Assembly (NCBI GenBank): GCA_965214565.1
Contig: OZ243951.1
Span: 3,162,001-3,226,000 of the forward strand
Reading direction: 5' to 3'
DNA: 64,000 nucleotides
Source: VXYK01 sp965214565
GTDB lineage: Bacteria; Actinomycetota; Acidimicrobiia; Acidimicrobiales; Aldehydirespiratoraceae
How positions within the stretch are numbered: the stretch's first letter is position 1; each line of letters starts with the position of its first letter. Under the pieces are notes generated by a model that was not told the DNA's origin, searched no databases, and worked only from the letters and a program-made list of their open reading frames with translations. Positions 41,383-51,876 of the stretch are shown one piece after another. A program made the translations under genes and the position numbers.

Positions 41383-42195
41383 ATGAAGATCGATTCGCTC
41401 GGCAACTGTCCGTCCACGCTGCTGGCCGATCCGATGCGAGTCGATGCCGACTCTTTCAGGGGATACATCAACGCCACGGCGGAGGCAGGGTTCGACTCGG
41501 TGAGTCTGTGGGCCTTCCATCTGATGTTTGCGGGCCCGCAGGCGGCCAGCGTGGTGATCGAGTCTGGGCTGTCGGTGAAAGCGGTCGAGGCTGCGATCAG
41601 TTGGACCGCAGGTCCGACTGACGCGGCACGTGCGGAGGTCGCCGGACTAGTCGAGACGGGTTCGCAGTTCGGTGCCCGCATTGTCGGGGCTGCGTGCCTT
41701 GGACCGATCGACGATCAGAGCGCGGCGGCGGAGGGGCTGGCGATGCTGGCTGAGGTAGCGGCCTCTGCTGACATGGTGATCGCCTTGGAGTTCCTGCCTT
41801 GGACCGGCGTACCGAGTTTTTCTGCCGCTAACGATCTGGTGGTCGCCAGCGGCGCCGACAACGCCACCATTCTGCTCGACACTTGGCATTGGGTCCGTCA
41901 GCCGGGAGGCCCCGACCTCGATCTGCTCCGCTCGGTCCCCGGTGACCGGGTGGCCTACGTGCAGATGTGTGATCCGGGGCCGACGGAAGGCCGCGACCTG
42001 GAGGCCGAGGCGATGACAGACCGCCGGCTCCCCGGTGCGGGAACGGTGGACTATCCGTCGATCTGGTCGGCGCTCGAAGACATCGGCTCTGACCCATTCG
42101 TGGCTGCGGAAGTGTTCAACCCGGGGATGGCGGAAAGGGGCCCGGTGCCGATGGCGGCCGCAGTTCACGACGCCTGCTGGCTGCAACTGCCCTAG
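41383..42195 (+). CDS. xylose isomerase-like TIM-barrel protein
   Basis: A 270-residue member of the sugar isomerase/AP-endonuclease-2 superfamily. Strands with FDSVSLWAFHLMF, MVIALEFLPWTGVP (metal Glu), ILLDTWHWVRQPG (Asp and His), VAYVQMCDPG and FVAAEVFNPGM (Glu) supply a metal site like sugar epimerases. No substrate can be named. The start is ATG 41383. The GST-like gene begins 2 nt after its stop, indicating an operon. Confidence 0.82.
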   Translation: MKIDSLGNCPSTLLADPMRVDADSFRGYINATAEAGFDSVSLWAFHLMFAGPQAASVVIESGLSVKAVEAAISWTAGPTDAARAEVAGLVETGSQFGARIVGAACLGPIDDQSAAAEGLAMLAEVAASADMVIALEFLPWTGVPSFSAANDLVVASGADNATILLDTWHWVRQPGGPDLDLLRSVPGDRVAYVQMCDPGPTEGRDLEAEAMTDRRLPGAGTVDYPSIWSALEDIGSDPFVAAEVFNPGMAERGPVPMAAAVHDACWLQLP

Positions 42196-42197
42196 CC

Positions 42198-43256
42198 ATG
42201 TCCGATCATCGTCTGGTTCTCGCTGGCGGCTACGAGTCGCCCTACACGCGCAAGATGCGCGCCGTGCTGCGCTACCGGCACATCCCGTTCCGCTGGGTGT
42301 TGCGCGACTCCAAGTGGGACGACCTTCCCGAGGTGCCGGTGCGGATCATCCCGGTGATCGTGTTCCCCGACGCAGACGGGCGCTGTGATGAGGGCCGGGG
42401 TGAGGCCATGGTCGACTCGTCGCCCCAGATCATGCGCCTCGAACGAGACTACGAGGGCCGCAGTGTCGTGCCCGGCGATCCTGCGCTGGCGTTCATCGAT
42501 GCCCTGATCGAGGACTTCGCCGACGAGTGGCTCACCAAGGCCATGTACCACTACCGCTGGGCTTATGAACCCGACATAGACAAGGCAGGGAAGCTGCTGC
42601 CGCTGACACAGGATCTGCAAATGAGCGCTGAGCAGGCCGCAGCCTCCTACGAGTTCATCACCGCCCGCCAGATCGGCCGACGCGCCCTGGTCGGCTCGAC
42701 CGACACCAACCAGCCCATTATCGAGGACTCCTACAAGCGGGTGCTCGACATACTCCGGCGGGTATTCGACGAACGCGACTTCCTGCTGGGGGATCGGCCC
42801 GGGCGCGGCGACTTCTCGCTGTTCGGTCAGCTCACCCCGATGGTGAGGACGGATCCGACACCCACGGCCATCGCAGTGGATCGTGCGCCCAAGGTGATCG
42901 TCTGGGTCGACCGGGTCGACGACCTGTCGTGGCTGTCGGTGCCCGAAAGCGGCCACGAAGGCTGGCTTCCGAGCGACATGCTGGGTCCCTGCGTTGATCT
43001 GTTGCAAGAGGCCGGACGGACCTATGCCCCGTTTATGCTCGCCAACGCCGCCGCGCTGAGCAGCGGCGCCGACGAGGTCGTGTGCGAGATCGACGGGCAC
43101 GAGTATCGCCAGGGCCCCTTCAAGTATCAGGGAAAGTGCCTCGCCTGGATCCGCGACGGCTACAACGCACTTACAGACCCCGACCGCGCCCGCGTCGACG
43201 AGGTCCTCACCGGCACCGGCTGCGAAACCCTGTTCACGCCCGACCCAACTTGCTGA
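42198..43256 (+). CDS. glutathione S-transferase-like protein, extended
   Basis: A 352-residue protein with a thioredoxin-fold N-terminal domain (LVLAGGYESPYTRKMRAVLRYRHIPFRWV, then VRIIPVIVFPDADG with the cis-Pro) and a helical C-terminal domain (FLLGDRPGRGDFSLFGQL, the GST N-capping region). It is longer than a standard 210-residue GST by about 100 residues, mainly in the middle and C-terminus. Actinobacteria usually lack glutathione, so the thiol cofactor, if any, is uncertain. It is linked to the TIM-barrel gene with 2 nt between. Confidence 0.82.
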   Translation: MSDHRLVLAGGYESPYTRKMRAVLRYRHIPFRWVLRDSKWDDLPEVPVRIIPVIVFPDADGRCDEGRGEAMVDSSPQIMRLERDYEGRSVVPGDPALAFIDALIEDFADEWLTKAMYHYRWAYEPDIDKAGKLLPLTQDLQMSAEQAAASYEFITARQIGRRALVGSTDTNQPIIEDSYKRVLDILRRVFDERDFLLGDRPGRGDFSLFGQLTPMVRTDPTPTAIAVDRAPKVIVWVDRVDDLSWLSVPESGHEGWLPSDMLGPCVDLLQEAGRTYAPFMLANAAALSSGADEVVCEIDGHEYRQGPFKYQGKCLAWIRDGYNALTDPDRARVDEVLTGTGCETLFTPDPTC

Positions 43257-43295
43257 CCGGCCCAGACTGAGCCGAGTCTTCGTCGACACGAGTGA

Positions 43296-44348
43296 TCAGA
43301 CTGCTCGCACTGGCGCTGGGCCGCTGCTCTCGCGAACCACGAGCTCTGGGGTGATGTAGACATCGTCGGCGTACCGGGGGTCCTCTATCGCCGCAAGCAA
43401 CTGGCGGATCAGGTGGCGCCCCAGGACCTGGGGTCGGTGTCGGAGAGTGGTGAGCGGCGGTGTCGTGTGGCTGGCCGCGTGAATGTCATCGAAGCCGACG
43501 ACGCTCAGGTCCCCCGGCACATCAATATTTCGCGATGACGCAGCCCGGAGCGCTCCGATTGCCAGCGAATCATTGAAGGTCACGAGAGCGGACGGCGGAT
43601 CGGGATTGTCGAGCAACCGGTCCGTCGCCTCTGCGGCCACCTCCTCCCTGAAGCCACACACCACGATGTGGCTGGGCTGAGCCTCAAGCCCGTGGTCGGC
43701 AAGCGCCTTATGAAACGACGCCTTTCGTTGCGTTGCAATGGCGTGCTCCAGCGGTTCGGCGAGACATCCTATTCGGCTGTGGCCCAGCGCAACCAGATGA
43801 TCTACAGCCGGACGAAGACAGCCGATCGGCTCCTGCACGGCTGGGTGGCCGCCCGTGTCCCCCACTCGCCCGAAAGTCACAAAAGGCACTTCATGTTCCA
43901 AGAGGAACTCAACACGGGGATCATCATGGACGGCGCGCAGCACGACGAACCCGTCTGCCCGTTTAGCTGCGAGGGCACGTTCGTAGGAGGCCGTCGGGTC
44001 GCCGTCAGCAAGCGGTGTGGTGAGTTGCAACTCGCAGCCGTTGTGGGCTGCTTCGTCCACCAGCGCGGTCAACAACTCGCCGAAGAACGGATCCGAGAAG
44101 CGCTGATTCTTGGTGACCAGCACGAGTCCGAGCGAGTTCGTTCGAGCTTCGGGCATCTTCAGGCGCCGAGCCTCGAGATTAGGGGTGTAGCCGATCCTGT
44201 TCGCGGCCTCGACAACCCGCTCCCGAGTGCGTGCGGACACGTCATCGTGTCCATTGAGTGCCCTGGATGTCTGGGTCACGGAGACACCCGTCTCCCGTGC
44301 GACATCGCGAAGTGTAGGACGTCGCTTGGATCTCAAGGGATTGATCAT
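43296..44348 (-). CDS. LacI-family transcriptional regulator
   Basis: A 350-residue repressor. The N-terminal helix-turn-helix is TLRDVARETGVSVTQTSRAL and the hinge is RIGYTPNLEARRL, followed by a periplasmic-binding-like sugar domain (GLVLVTKNQRFSDPFFGELL; FNDSLAIGALRA; LSVVGFDDIHAASHTTPPLTT). The start is taken as ATG 44348, with AGAAGAAAG just before; 44372 and 44378 are alternatives. It is divergent from the ABC uptake operon, and a 16-bp palindrome in the gap is its likely operator. It should repress that operon until the solute or a derivative binds. Confidence 0.9.
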   Translation of the reverse strand: MINPLRSKRRPTLRDVARETGVSVTQTSRALNGHDDVSARTRERVVEAANRIGYTPNLEARRLKMPEARTNSLGLVLVTKNQRFSDPFFGELLTALVDEAAHNGCELQLTTPLADGDPTASYERALAAKRADGFVVLRAVHDDPRVEFLLEHEVPFVTFGRVGDTGGHPAVQEPIGCLRPAVDHLVALGHSRIGCLAEPLEHAIATQRKASFHKALADHGLEAQPSHIVVCGFREEVAAEATDRLLDNPDPPSALVTFNDSLAIGALRAASSRNIDVPGDLSVVGFDDIHAASHTTPPLTTLRHRPQVLGRHLIRQLLAAIEDPRYADDVYITPELVVRESSGPAPVRAV

Positions 44349-44404
44349 CTTTCTTCTAGAATGTTCACTCATATTCATCGCGAGGACTGTCTCCAACTCA
44401 ATGT

Positions 44405-44433
44405 TTGACAACGAGCCAACAGGATTGTACTGT
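44405..44433 (+). promoter_or_regulatory. promoter of the ABC uptake operon
   Basis: TTGACA (44405-44410) and TACTGT (44428-44433) with a 17-nt spacer face the substrate-binding protein gene. Expected start of transcription is near 44440. Confidence 0.65.
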
Positions 44434-44448
44434 GGCTTCCCAAGCAAT

Positions 44449-44464
44449 TCCGAAACGTTTCGGA
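44449..44464. promoter_or_regulatory. LacI-family operator palindrome
   Basis: TCCGAAACGTTTCGGA is a perfect 16-bp palindrome with the AAACGTTT core common to LacI-family operators. It lies just after the predicted transcription start of the ABC operon and between it and the divergent lacI-like gene, the position expected for repression. Confidence 0.85.
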
Positions 44465-44516
44465 TTTATCAAACCCAATTGAACCAACCGCCCTTGGGCA
44501 AGTAGGAGGGAAACCC

Positions 44517-46037
<1,521 letters not shown>

Positions 46038-46083
46038 GCCTCCGAAGCACTATCAGATCCCCTTCACCTGAAGAGGGAGCCCG

Positions 46084-47487
46084 ATGAATACCCCCGATAC
46101 CGCCACGTCCGCCCCGAAAGCAAGGACGTGGCGGTATCGCGTGGTCCCCTATCTGTTGATCGCGCCCGCGATCGTCTACCTCGCGATGTTCTTCGCGTAT
46201 CCGATGTATGAGGGTCTCGTTCTGGCCGTCTACGACGAGGACGCCCTGTTGCCGACCCGCGACGAGCCGAACCTCGACGGGCGGGAGGTCTCGAAGATCC
46301 CCCAGGGAACGGCGCTTGCAATTGTCGGTCGGAGCAGTCAGCAAGTTGTCGGCGACGAGAACCCCGATGCGCTCACCGACCCGTGGTATCTCGTGACCGC
46401 CGACGATGCCGCCGGGTCTCCCGTCACCGGCTGGGTGTCTGAGGCTCGGATCCGTGTTCGTGAACAGAACGCGGCCGGCGCGCCTGTCAGCGGAACGGTT
46501 CGCCCCAGGCTCGCCGCCACGTCGGATCCTCTGACAGACGTCTACGAGGCACCCAACGACCGCAGCGAAGTGATCGGCAAACTCGAACAACGCGCTCCTG
46601 TGAAGATCACTGAAGTCGCACTGCTCGAGGTCTGGTTCCAGGTGATGCCGGCCGACGATCCTGATGCGGCAGCCGGTTGGGCGCCGTCGCGGTACCTGCA
46701 GGTGTTCGAGGACGGCGAGAACGGTCGCGTGCATCGGGGAACCGACGGCGAGTTCACCACAGCGTTCATCCGGCGCATGATCGATGACCGTTTCTTCGGC
46801 CCCGCTGTTCGGACCACGTTGTTGCTGATGGTTCTGATCATTCCTGCCCAGTTCGTTCTGGCGATGGTCATGGCTCTGGTGATCCACGCCAGAACCCGCT
46901 TGAGCACCGGCTTCCTATACGCCTTCTCTCTGCCCATCGGCATGAGCGATCTCGCCGCGGGGATCCTATTCTTTTCGATCTTCACCGGCAACGGGCTGCT
47001 CAACAGCATCCTCGACGGTCTGGGGATCATTGACGGGCCCTATTCGTTCTTGACCGCGGAGACGGTTCGCTGGATCATCTTTGCAATCGTGCTCGCGGAG
47101 CTGTGGCGGGCGACTTCGATCGTCATGGTGATCCTGGTCGCGGGCCTCCAGGCCATCCCTGACGAGACACTGGAGGCAGCCGAACTGTTCGGAGCCAGCT
47201 ATTTCCAGCGGGTCCGCCACATCATGCTGCCACTGTTGCGTCCGAGCATCCAGGTGGCACTGATTCTGCGCACGATCCTTGCCTTCCAGGTGTTCGCGGT
47301 TGTGATCGCCCTGGGTGGGGGCGATGTCGTCACCGTCCTCGCCAACGAGTCCTACCGCCAGTACTTCGGGCTGCGCAACAATAATGTCGCCTCGGCGTAT
47401 GCCGTGTTCATCCTCATGTTGTCTATCGCAAGCGCATTCTTCTACCTGAGAGCGGTTCGATCCGAGACGGAGGTCCGGCCGACATGA
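46084..47487 (+). CDS. ABC sugar permease (MalF/UgpA type) with SH3-like insertion
   Basis: A 467-residue inner-membrane permease. TM1 is near residues 21-44. Residues about 45-230 form a large extracytoplasmic loop with two SH3-like segments (about 70-125, ending GWVSEARIRV; about 150-215, ending GWAPSRYLQV). The remaining five or so membrane helices and the EAA loop (EAAELFGASYFQRVRHIMLPLL) follow. E. coli MalF also has a big loop there, but of a different sequence type. The partner permease overlaps by 4 nt (ATGA). Confidence 0.9.
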   Translation: MNTPDTATSAPKARTWRYRVVPYLLIAPAIVYLAMFFAYPMYEGLVLAVYDEDALLPTRDEPNLDGREVSKIPQGTALAIVGRSSQQVVGDENPDALTDPWYLVTADDAAGSPVTGWVSEARIRVREQNAAGAPVSGTVRPRLAATSDPLTDVYEAPNDRSEVIGKLEQRAPVKITEVALLEVWFQVMPADDPDAAAGWAPSRYLQVFEDGENGRVHRGTDGEFTTAFIRRMIDDRFFGPAVRTTLLLMVLIIPAQFVLAMVMALVIHARTRLSTGFLYAFSLPIGMSDLAAGILFFSIFTGNGLLNSILDGLGIIDGPYSFLTAETVRWIIFAIVLAELWRATSIVMVILVAGLQAIPDETLEAAELFGASYFQRVRHIMLPLLRPSIQVALILRTILAFQVFAVVIALGGGDVVTVLANESYRQYFGLRNNNVASAYAVFILMLSIASAFFYLRAVRSETEVRPT

Positions 47488-48413
47488 GTCTCAAGACGGG
47501 GCCCGAGGACTCTGCTGGAACCGACGCGGTTGCGGGGCTTCCAACCGTGCTGCCTCCGCTGGACTCTCCCGAAGTGCAGCAACTGCACCGGCGTATGCGG
47601 CGACGCCGAGGTCGCGGTCGTCTGACCGCATACGTCACGGGCACCATCTTGACCCTGTGGATTGCGGTGCCGATCTTCTTCGTGTTCTCGATGGCTTTCA
47701 CGACTCAGGAGACGGTCCGCTCCTACCCCAAGAACTTCCTTCCGTTCATCCCCTTCTCAACCGACACGATGCGCTTCTTCCTGCAGTCGGATGGTGTTTT
47801 GGAGAGCTTGTGGAACAGCATGGTCGTGGCAGCGATAACCCTGATCCTGTCGACCTTGATCTCGATTCCGGCCGGATACGCGATCGCCCGCTATCTGTTC
47901 AGGGGCCGTGACCTGTTCCGGCTGGCCGTGCTGGCCGTCCGTGCCTTCCCGATCGTGGTGCTGTCGATCCCGCTCGCCGTTCTGTACCTGAGGATCGGTG
48001 TTTTCGACAGCCTCTACAGCTTGGCATTGATGCATACTGCGCTCGCTCTGCCGACCTCAATACTGGTCGTGTCCAGCGTGTTCGCCAGCGTCCCGTACGA
48101 ACTCGAGGAGGCGGGCAAGGTCTTCGGGGCGACCCCGTTCCAGTCGTTCCGCTACATCGTGGTGCCTCTGGTGCTACCGGGGATCGCCGCTTCGGGCCTC
48201 TTCTCGTTCGTTTTGTCGTGGAACGAAGTCTTCGCCGCTGCCATCCTCACGATCAACAACCGGACGCTGCCTGCGTTGGTGTTGAACTCGTTGGCCAACT
48301 CGCCTGATGCGTTCCAGTTCGCCGGCGGGTTCTTCTTGATGGCCCCGTCGATCGTGTTCATGTTCTTCATCCGCCGCTACCTGTTCAACATGTGGGGGCA
48401 GGTCACCAAGTGA
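47484..48413 (+). CDS. ABC sugar permease (MalG/UgpE type)
   Basis: A 309-residue partner permease. An N-terminal cytosolic tail of about 45 residues (basic RRMRRRRGRGR) precedes TM1. Six helices follow, with the EAA motif ELEEAGKVFGATPFQSFRYIVVPLVLPG contacting the ATPase. The ATGA overlap with the upstream permease and 12 nt to the ATPase gene indicate a single operon. Confidence 0.92.
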   Translation: MSLKTGPEDSAGTDAVAGLPTVLPPLDSPEVQQLHRRMRRRRGRGRLTAYVTGTILTLWIAVPIFFVFSMAFTTQETVRSYPKNFLPFIPFSTDTMRFFLQSDGVLESLWNSMVVAAITLILSTLISIPAGYAIARYLFRGRDLFRLAVLAVRAFPIVVLSIPLAVLYLRIGVFDSLYSLALMHTALALPTSILVVSSVFASVPYELEEAGKVFGATPFQSFRYIVVPLVLPGIAASGLFSFVLSWNEVFAAAILTINNRTLPALVLNSLANSPDAFQFAGGFFLMAPSIVFMFFIRRYLFNMWGQVTK

Positions 48414-48425
48414 AAGCAGTACGCA

Positions 48426-49520
48426 ATGGCTGAGATCCGAATCGAGCAGGTCACCAAGGCGTTCGGTGACAAGGTTGCGATCGATGGCATCGACCTCACT
48501 ATCGAAGACCGCGAGTTTCTGGTCCTGCTCGGACCGAGCGGTTGCGGGAAGACGACTCTGCTGCGGGCAATCGCGGGGCTGGGAATGGCCGACTCAGGGC
48601 GGATCGCCATCGGCGGACGCGACGTCACGTATCTGCCTCCGGGACGGCGGCAGATCTCGATGGTTTTTCAGAGCTATGCGATCTTTCCCCACATGACGGT
48701 GCATCAGAACATCGGTTTCGGCCTGTTGATGAACAAAGTCGACAAGGCCGAGATCGACCGTCGAGTACGTAGTGCTGCGGAGTTGTTGCACATCGAGGAC
48801 TTGCTCGACCGCAGACCCAGTGCAATGAGCGGCGGACAACGCCAGCGGGTCGCAGTGGCACGCGCTCTCGCGATGGAGGCCAAAGTGCTGCTGATGGACG
48901 AGCCGTTGAGCAACCTCGATGCACTGCTCCGGTTGGAGATGCGGGCCGAGTTAAAACGGCTGCTGGCCGATGTCGAAGCAACAACCGTGTACGTCACCCA
49001 CGACCAGATCGAAGCCTTGAGCATGGGTGACCGGGTTGCGGTCATGCTCGACGGAAAGATCCAGCAGTGCGACGCTCCCAATACCGTCTACGAGTCGCCC
49101 TCCAACAAATTCGTCGGCAGTTTCATCGGCAACCCGCCTATGAACTTCATGGATGGGGCGATTCGACGCGACCGCGACGCTGTGACAGTCGCTGTCGGCG
49201 AACACGAGTTCTCTCCCCCTGCAGCACTGCAGCCGCTGATCCGGGAACTGAGCAGCGACCGGGTCACGCTCGGCATCCGGGCCGAGAACATGGAGACACT
49301 CGCCGCGCCGTCATCTGGCACGGTCCCAGTGACGATTGAGGTCGTCGAGCCTCTGGGCGCGCAGAACCTGCTGACCGCGAAGATCGGAGGTCACCGGCTC
49401 AAGGTCTCGACCCATCCGAGCCTGGACGTGGCCGCGAAACAACAGGTTCACATACGCTTGCCCGCTGATCAGATCAGATGGATTGACCCCGCTACCGAAA
49501 GTGTGCTCTACAGCCGATGA
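48426..49520 (+). CDS. ABC sugar importer ATPase (MalK/UgpC type)
   Basis: A 364-residue ATPase: Walker A LGPSGCGKTTLL, Q-loop VFQSYAIFPHMTV, signature MSGGQRQRVAVARAL, Walker B VLLMDEPLSNLDA, switch VTHDQIEAL. The C-terminal third is the TOBE/OB regulatory region (GIRAENMETLAAPSSGTVPV) typical of MalK. It drives uptake by the neighbouring permeases and could energise import of one solute class. The hydrolase gene overlaps its stop by 4 nt (ATGA). Confidence 0.95.
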   Translation: MAEIRIEQVTKAFGDKVAIDGIDLTIEDREFLVLLGPSGCGKTTLLRAIAGLGMADSGRIAIGGRDVTYLPPGRRQISMVFQSYAIFPHMTVHQNIGFGLLMNKVDKAEIDRRVRSAAELLHIEDLLDRRPSAMSGGQRQRVAVARALAMEAKVLLMDEPLSNLDALLRLEMRAELKRLLADVEATTVYVTHDQIEALSMGDRVAVMLDGKIQQCDAPNTVYESPSNKFVGSFIGNPPMNFMDGAIRRDRDAVTVAVGEHEFSPPAALQPLIRELSSDRVTLGIRAENMETLAAPSSGTVPVTIEVVEPLGAQNLLTAKIGGHRLKVSTHPSLDVAAKQQVHIRLPADQIRWIDPATESVLYSR

Positions 49521-50818
49521 CAAGCAACCAGAACCTGTCCCGCCCAGACCGCACGACTGAGGCCTTCTCCATATATCGCAACAACGATCGAGACGGCTAC
49601 ACGGTGCCGTCTCAGCACCTCTATCCGTTCCAGTGGAACTGGGATTCACTGTTCGCGGCTCTCGGCTGGGCGGAATTCGACGTGGCCCGGGCCTGGACCG
49701 AGATAGAGACGCTGTTCGAGGCTCAATGGCCTTCGGGAATGGTCCCCCACATCGTGTTCTGGTCTGAGTCCGAGAGCTACTTCCCAGGACCCGACTTCTG
49801 GCAGATCGAAGATTCCACCCCTTCCACTTCAGGGATCTCGCAGCCACCGGTGGCGGCCACGATTGTGAGGACACTGGCAGAGACGCACGGACTGCCGCCG
49901 CGGTCGCTCTACGAGCGCATTGAACGCTGGCACCAATGGTGGCACCGTGCCCGAGACCCCGAAGGCAACGGGGTGATCGCCATCACCCATCCCTGGGAAT
50001 CGGGGCGCGACAACCTCCCTGACTGGGATCGTCCGCTTTCGCGTGTTACCCCGACGCTCATAGACGGTTACAAGCGACGTGACCTCGACCACGTCAACCC
50101 GGACATGCGGCCCCACAACGACGACTATGAACGCTACCTGGCCCTGGTCGCCTACGGCGCATCCAAGGGGTGGGACGATGCCGCCATCGCACAGGAGAGC
50201 CCATTTTGGGTAGCCGACCCGTGTCTGACAGCTGTGCTGCTGCGAGCCGAGCGCGACCTCGTCTGGCTCGGTGAGACCATGGGCACAGACACCACCGAGA
50301 CTCACGAGCGAATCGATCGCCTCACCGACGGGTTCGAGCAGTTCTGGAATCCAACCGTGGGCGCCTACTGTTCGCTGGACCTGCGGACCGGGGTTCACGC
50401 CGACGCCGGAACCTCAGCGTCCTTCCTTGCCCCCTACGGCGGCATCACCGAACACAGCGACCGGTTGCTGGACGAACTCGAAGCATGGTCGAACGCATGC
50501 ACCTACCTGGTACCTAGTTTCGATCCCCGCCACCCCAGTTTCGAGCCCCTGCGCTACTGGCGCGGACCTGTCTGGTGCATGGTCAACTACATGATCGCCA
50601 CGGGTTTGGCTGAGTTCGGCGCGCTCGATTGGGCCGAGCGTCTCCGCTCCGACACGTCGAAGCTGATAACCCTCAGCGGCATGCCCGAGAGCTTCGATCC
50701 TCTGACCGGCGGCCCCGTCGGTGGAGAGCACTTCACCTGGACCGCCGCTCTCTGGCTCGCCTGGGCCCGCTGGCCGGAGAACGGTCACGGTACGGATGCC
50801 GTGCCTGCCGCACAGTGA
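49517..50818 (+). CDS. GH63-type hydrolase, mannosyl/glucosylglycerate hydrolase-like
   Basis: A 433-residue (alpha/alpha)6-barrel glycosidase without a signal peptide, so intracellular. Recognisable parts are YPFQWNWDSLFAALGWAEFD near the N-terminus, HPWESGRDNLPDWDR with the likely catalytic acid Asp, LRYWRGPVWCMVNYMI, and GGEHFTWTAALWL with the likely base Glu. These match the mannosylglycerate/glucosylglycerate hydrolases of GH63. Being the last gene of an ABC importer operon, it probably splits the imported glycoside; the exact substrate is inferred. Confidence 0.82.
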   Translation: MTSNQNLSRPDRTTEAFSIYRNNDRDGYTVPSQHLYPFQWNWDSLFAALGWAEFDVARAWTEIETLFEAQWPSGMVPHIVFWSESESYFPGPDFWQIEDSTPSTSGISQPPVAATIVRTLAETHGLPPRSLYERIERWHQWWHRARDPEGNGVIAITHPWESGRDNLPDWDRPLSRVTPTLIDGYKRRDLDHVNPDMRPHNDDYERYLALVAYGASKGWDDAAIAQESPFWVADPCLTAVLLRAERDLVWLGETMGTDTTETHERIDRLTDGFEQFWNPTVGAYCSLDLRTGVHADAGTSASFLAPYGGITEHSDRLLDELEAWSNACTYLVPSFDPRHPSFEPLRYWRGPVWCMVNYMIATGLAEFGALDWAERLRSDTSKLITLSGMPESFDPLTGGPVGGEHFTWTAALWLAWARWPENGHGTDAVPAAQ

Positions 50819-50850
50819 CTTCCGGCATCCTCAAGCGCGGAGCGTGCCCG

Positions 50851-50872
50851 GCTCGGGGTCTGGGCGCCGAGC
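50851..50872. terminator. possible hairpin after the ABC/GH63 operon
   Basis: GCTCGG and CCGAGC form a 6-bp stem around a 10-nt loop 32 nt after the hydrolase stop. No T-run follows, so this is weak. Confidence 0.3.
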
Positions 50873-50924
50873 AACCGCTTGCACAGTGTGTATGCAGTTA
50901 TGCATCAATGTGTACGATAAAGGT

Positions 50925-51203
50925 ATGCACAAACAGCGGGTCACGGTCACCGTGGACGAGGAGTTGCTTGAGGCGGCCAACCGCGCGGTGAGCGAGGGAC
51001 TCGCCCGATCGGTCAGCGAGTGGGTGAGCGAGGCGATGGCCCAACGGCGCGACAGAGACGCTCGGCTCGCGGTGATGCGGCGACTCCTTGAGGAATACGA
51101 AGCGGAGCACGGTTTCATCAGCGACGAGGAGATCGCCGAGCAGGCCCAGCAGGATCGCGACGCGGCCGGGTCGTATCGAGCCGAATTTCGGCAGACGGGA
51201 TGA
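50925..51203 (+). CDS. antitoxin of VapBC-like pair, ribbon-helix-helix type
   Basis: A 92-residue protein from ATG 50925 (MHKQRVTVTVDEELLEAANR), preceded by an AT-rich stretch with three TATGCA-like elements that may be its own operator. The N-terminal strand and two helices look like a ribbon-helix-helix DNA-binding domain. The acidic C-terminus (EEYEAEHGFISDEEIAEQ) would bind the toxin. Its stop overlaps the toxin start by 4 nt (ATGA). Confidence 0.8.
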   Translation: MHKQRVTVTVDEELLEAANRAVSEGLARSVSEWVSEAMAQRRDRDARLAVMRRLLEEYEAEHGFISDEEIAEQAQQDRDAAGSYRAEFRQTG

Positions 51204-51580
51204 CCGATATTCTGGACTCTGGTGCGCTCATCGCACTGGAGAGCGACGATCGGCGCATGTGGCGGCGGTTCAAGGGAGCGCTCCAAGCCGAGAGCCCACC
51301 AAAGACGCACGGGGGCGTAGTCGCCCAGGTTTGGCGCGGCGGAACCGGTCGCCAGGCACGCCTCGCGGTTGCCTTACAAGCCGTCGAGGTCGCGCCGCTT
51401 GATGCCGAGCTTGGACGAAACGCTGGAGTCCTGATCGCCGCCAGTGGCCATGCCGACGCCATCGATGCCGCTCTAGTCGCGCTGGCTGACCACGGCGACC
51501 AGATCATCACTTCGGACCCGAGCGACCTGTCCATCCTCGCGGCTGCCAGCAATCGACGCATCAACGTAGTCCCCGTCTAA
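51200..51580 (+). CDS. vapC: PIN-domain toxin (VapC family)
   Basis: A 126-residue PIN-domain ribonuclease. Acidic metal-site positions are visible in ILDSGALIALE, DAIDAALVALA and ITSDPSDLSIL. VVAQVWRGG is the actinobacterial form of the second motif. It is coupled to the antitoxin gene by ATGA and marks the left end of the defence island. The 296 nt from here to 51876 contain no feature I recognise. Confidence 0.85.
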   Translation: MTDILDSGALIALESDDRRMWRRFKGALQAESPPKTHGGVVAQVWRGGTGRQARLAVALQAVEVAPLDAELGRNAGVLIAASGHADAIDAALVALADHGDQIITSDPSDLSILAAASNRRINVVPV

Positions 51581-51876
51581 CCTCACTCCGGGGCGCGTAT
51601 TGGAGGCACTGCGACATCATTTGTCGTCATGTGGTCGGTGGCCGCACTGGAGGATCCCCTCGCCCGGCACAGACCACCTCAAGCACCTCGCCTGGCTCCA
51701 CGACCACTCGACGCTGTGTCTCCAGACACCTTCCGCGCAGGCGTACTGCTGCACACCGGATCCGAAGCCTCAAAGTAGGTGACTGTCTGCACTCCGCGCC
51801 CATCGACACGCTCTGGAGCCCAACGGAAGGTCGTCAGTAGACTTGCGATAGCAACCCCACCCCGTGGAGGCATCTG

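Noticed and set aside
42192..43289. 365-codon minus-strand frame opposite the GST-like gene
   Set aside because: The plus strand has a clear thioredoxin-fold protein and a 2-nt operon spacing; the minus frame has no motif.
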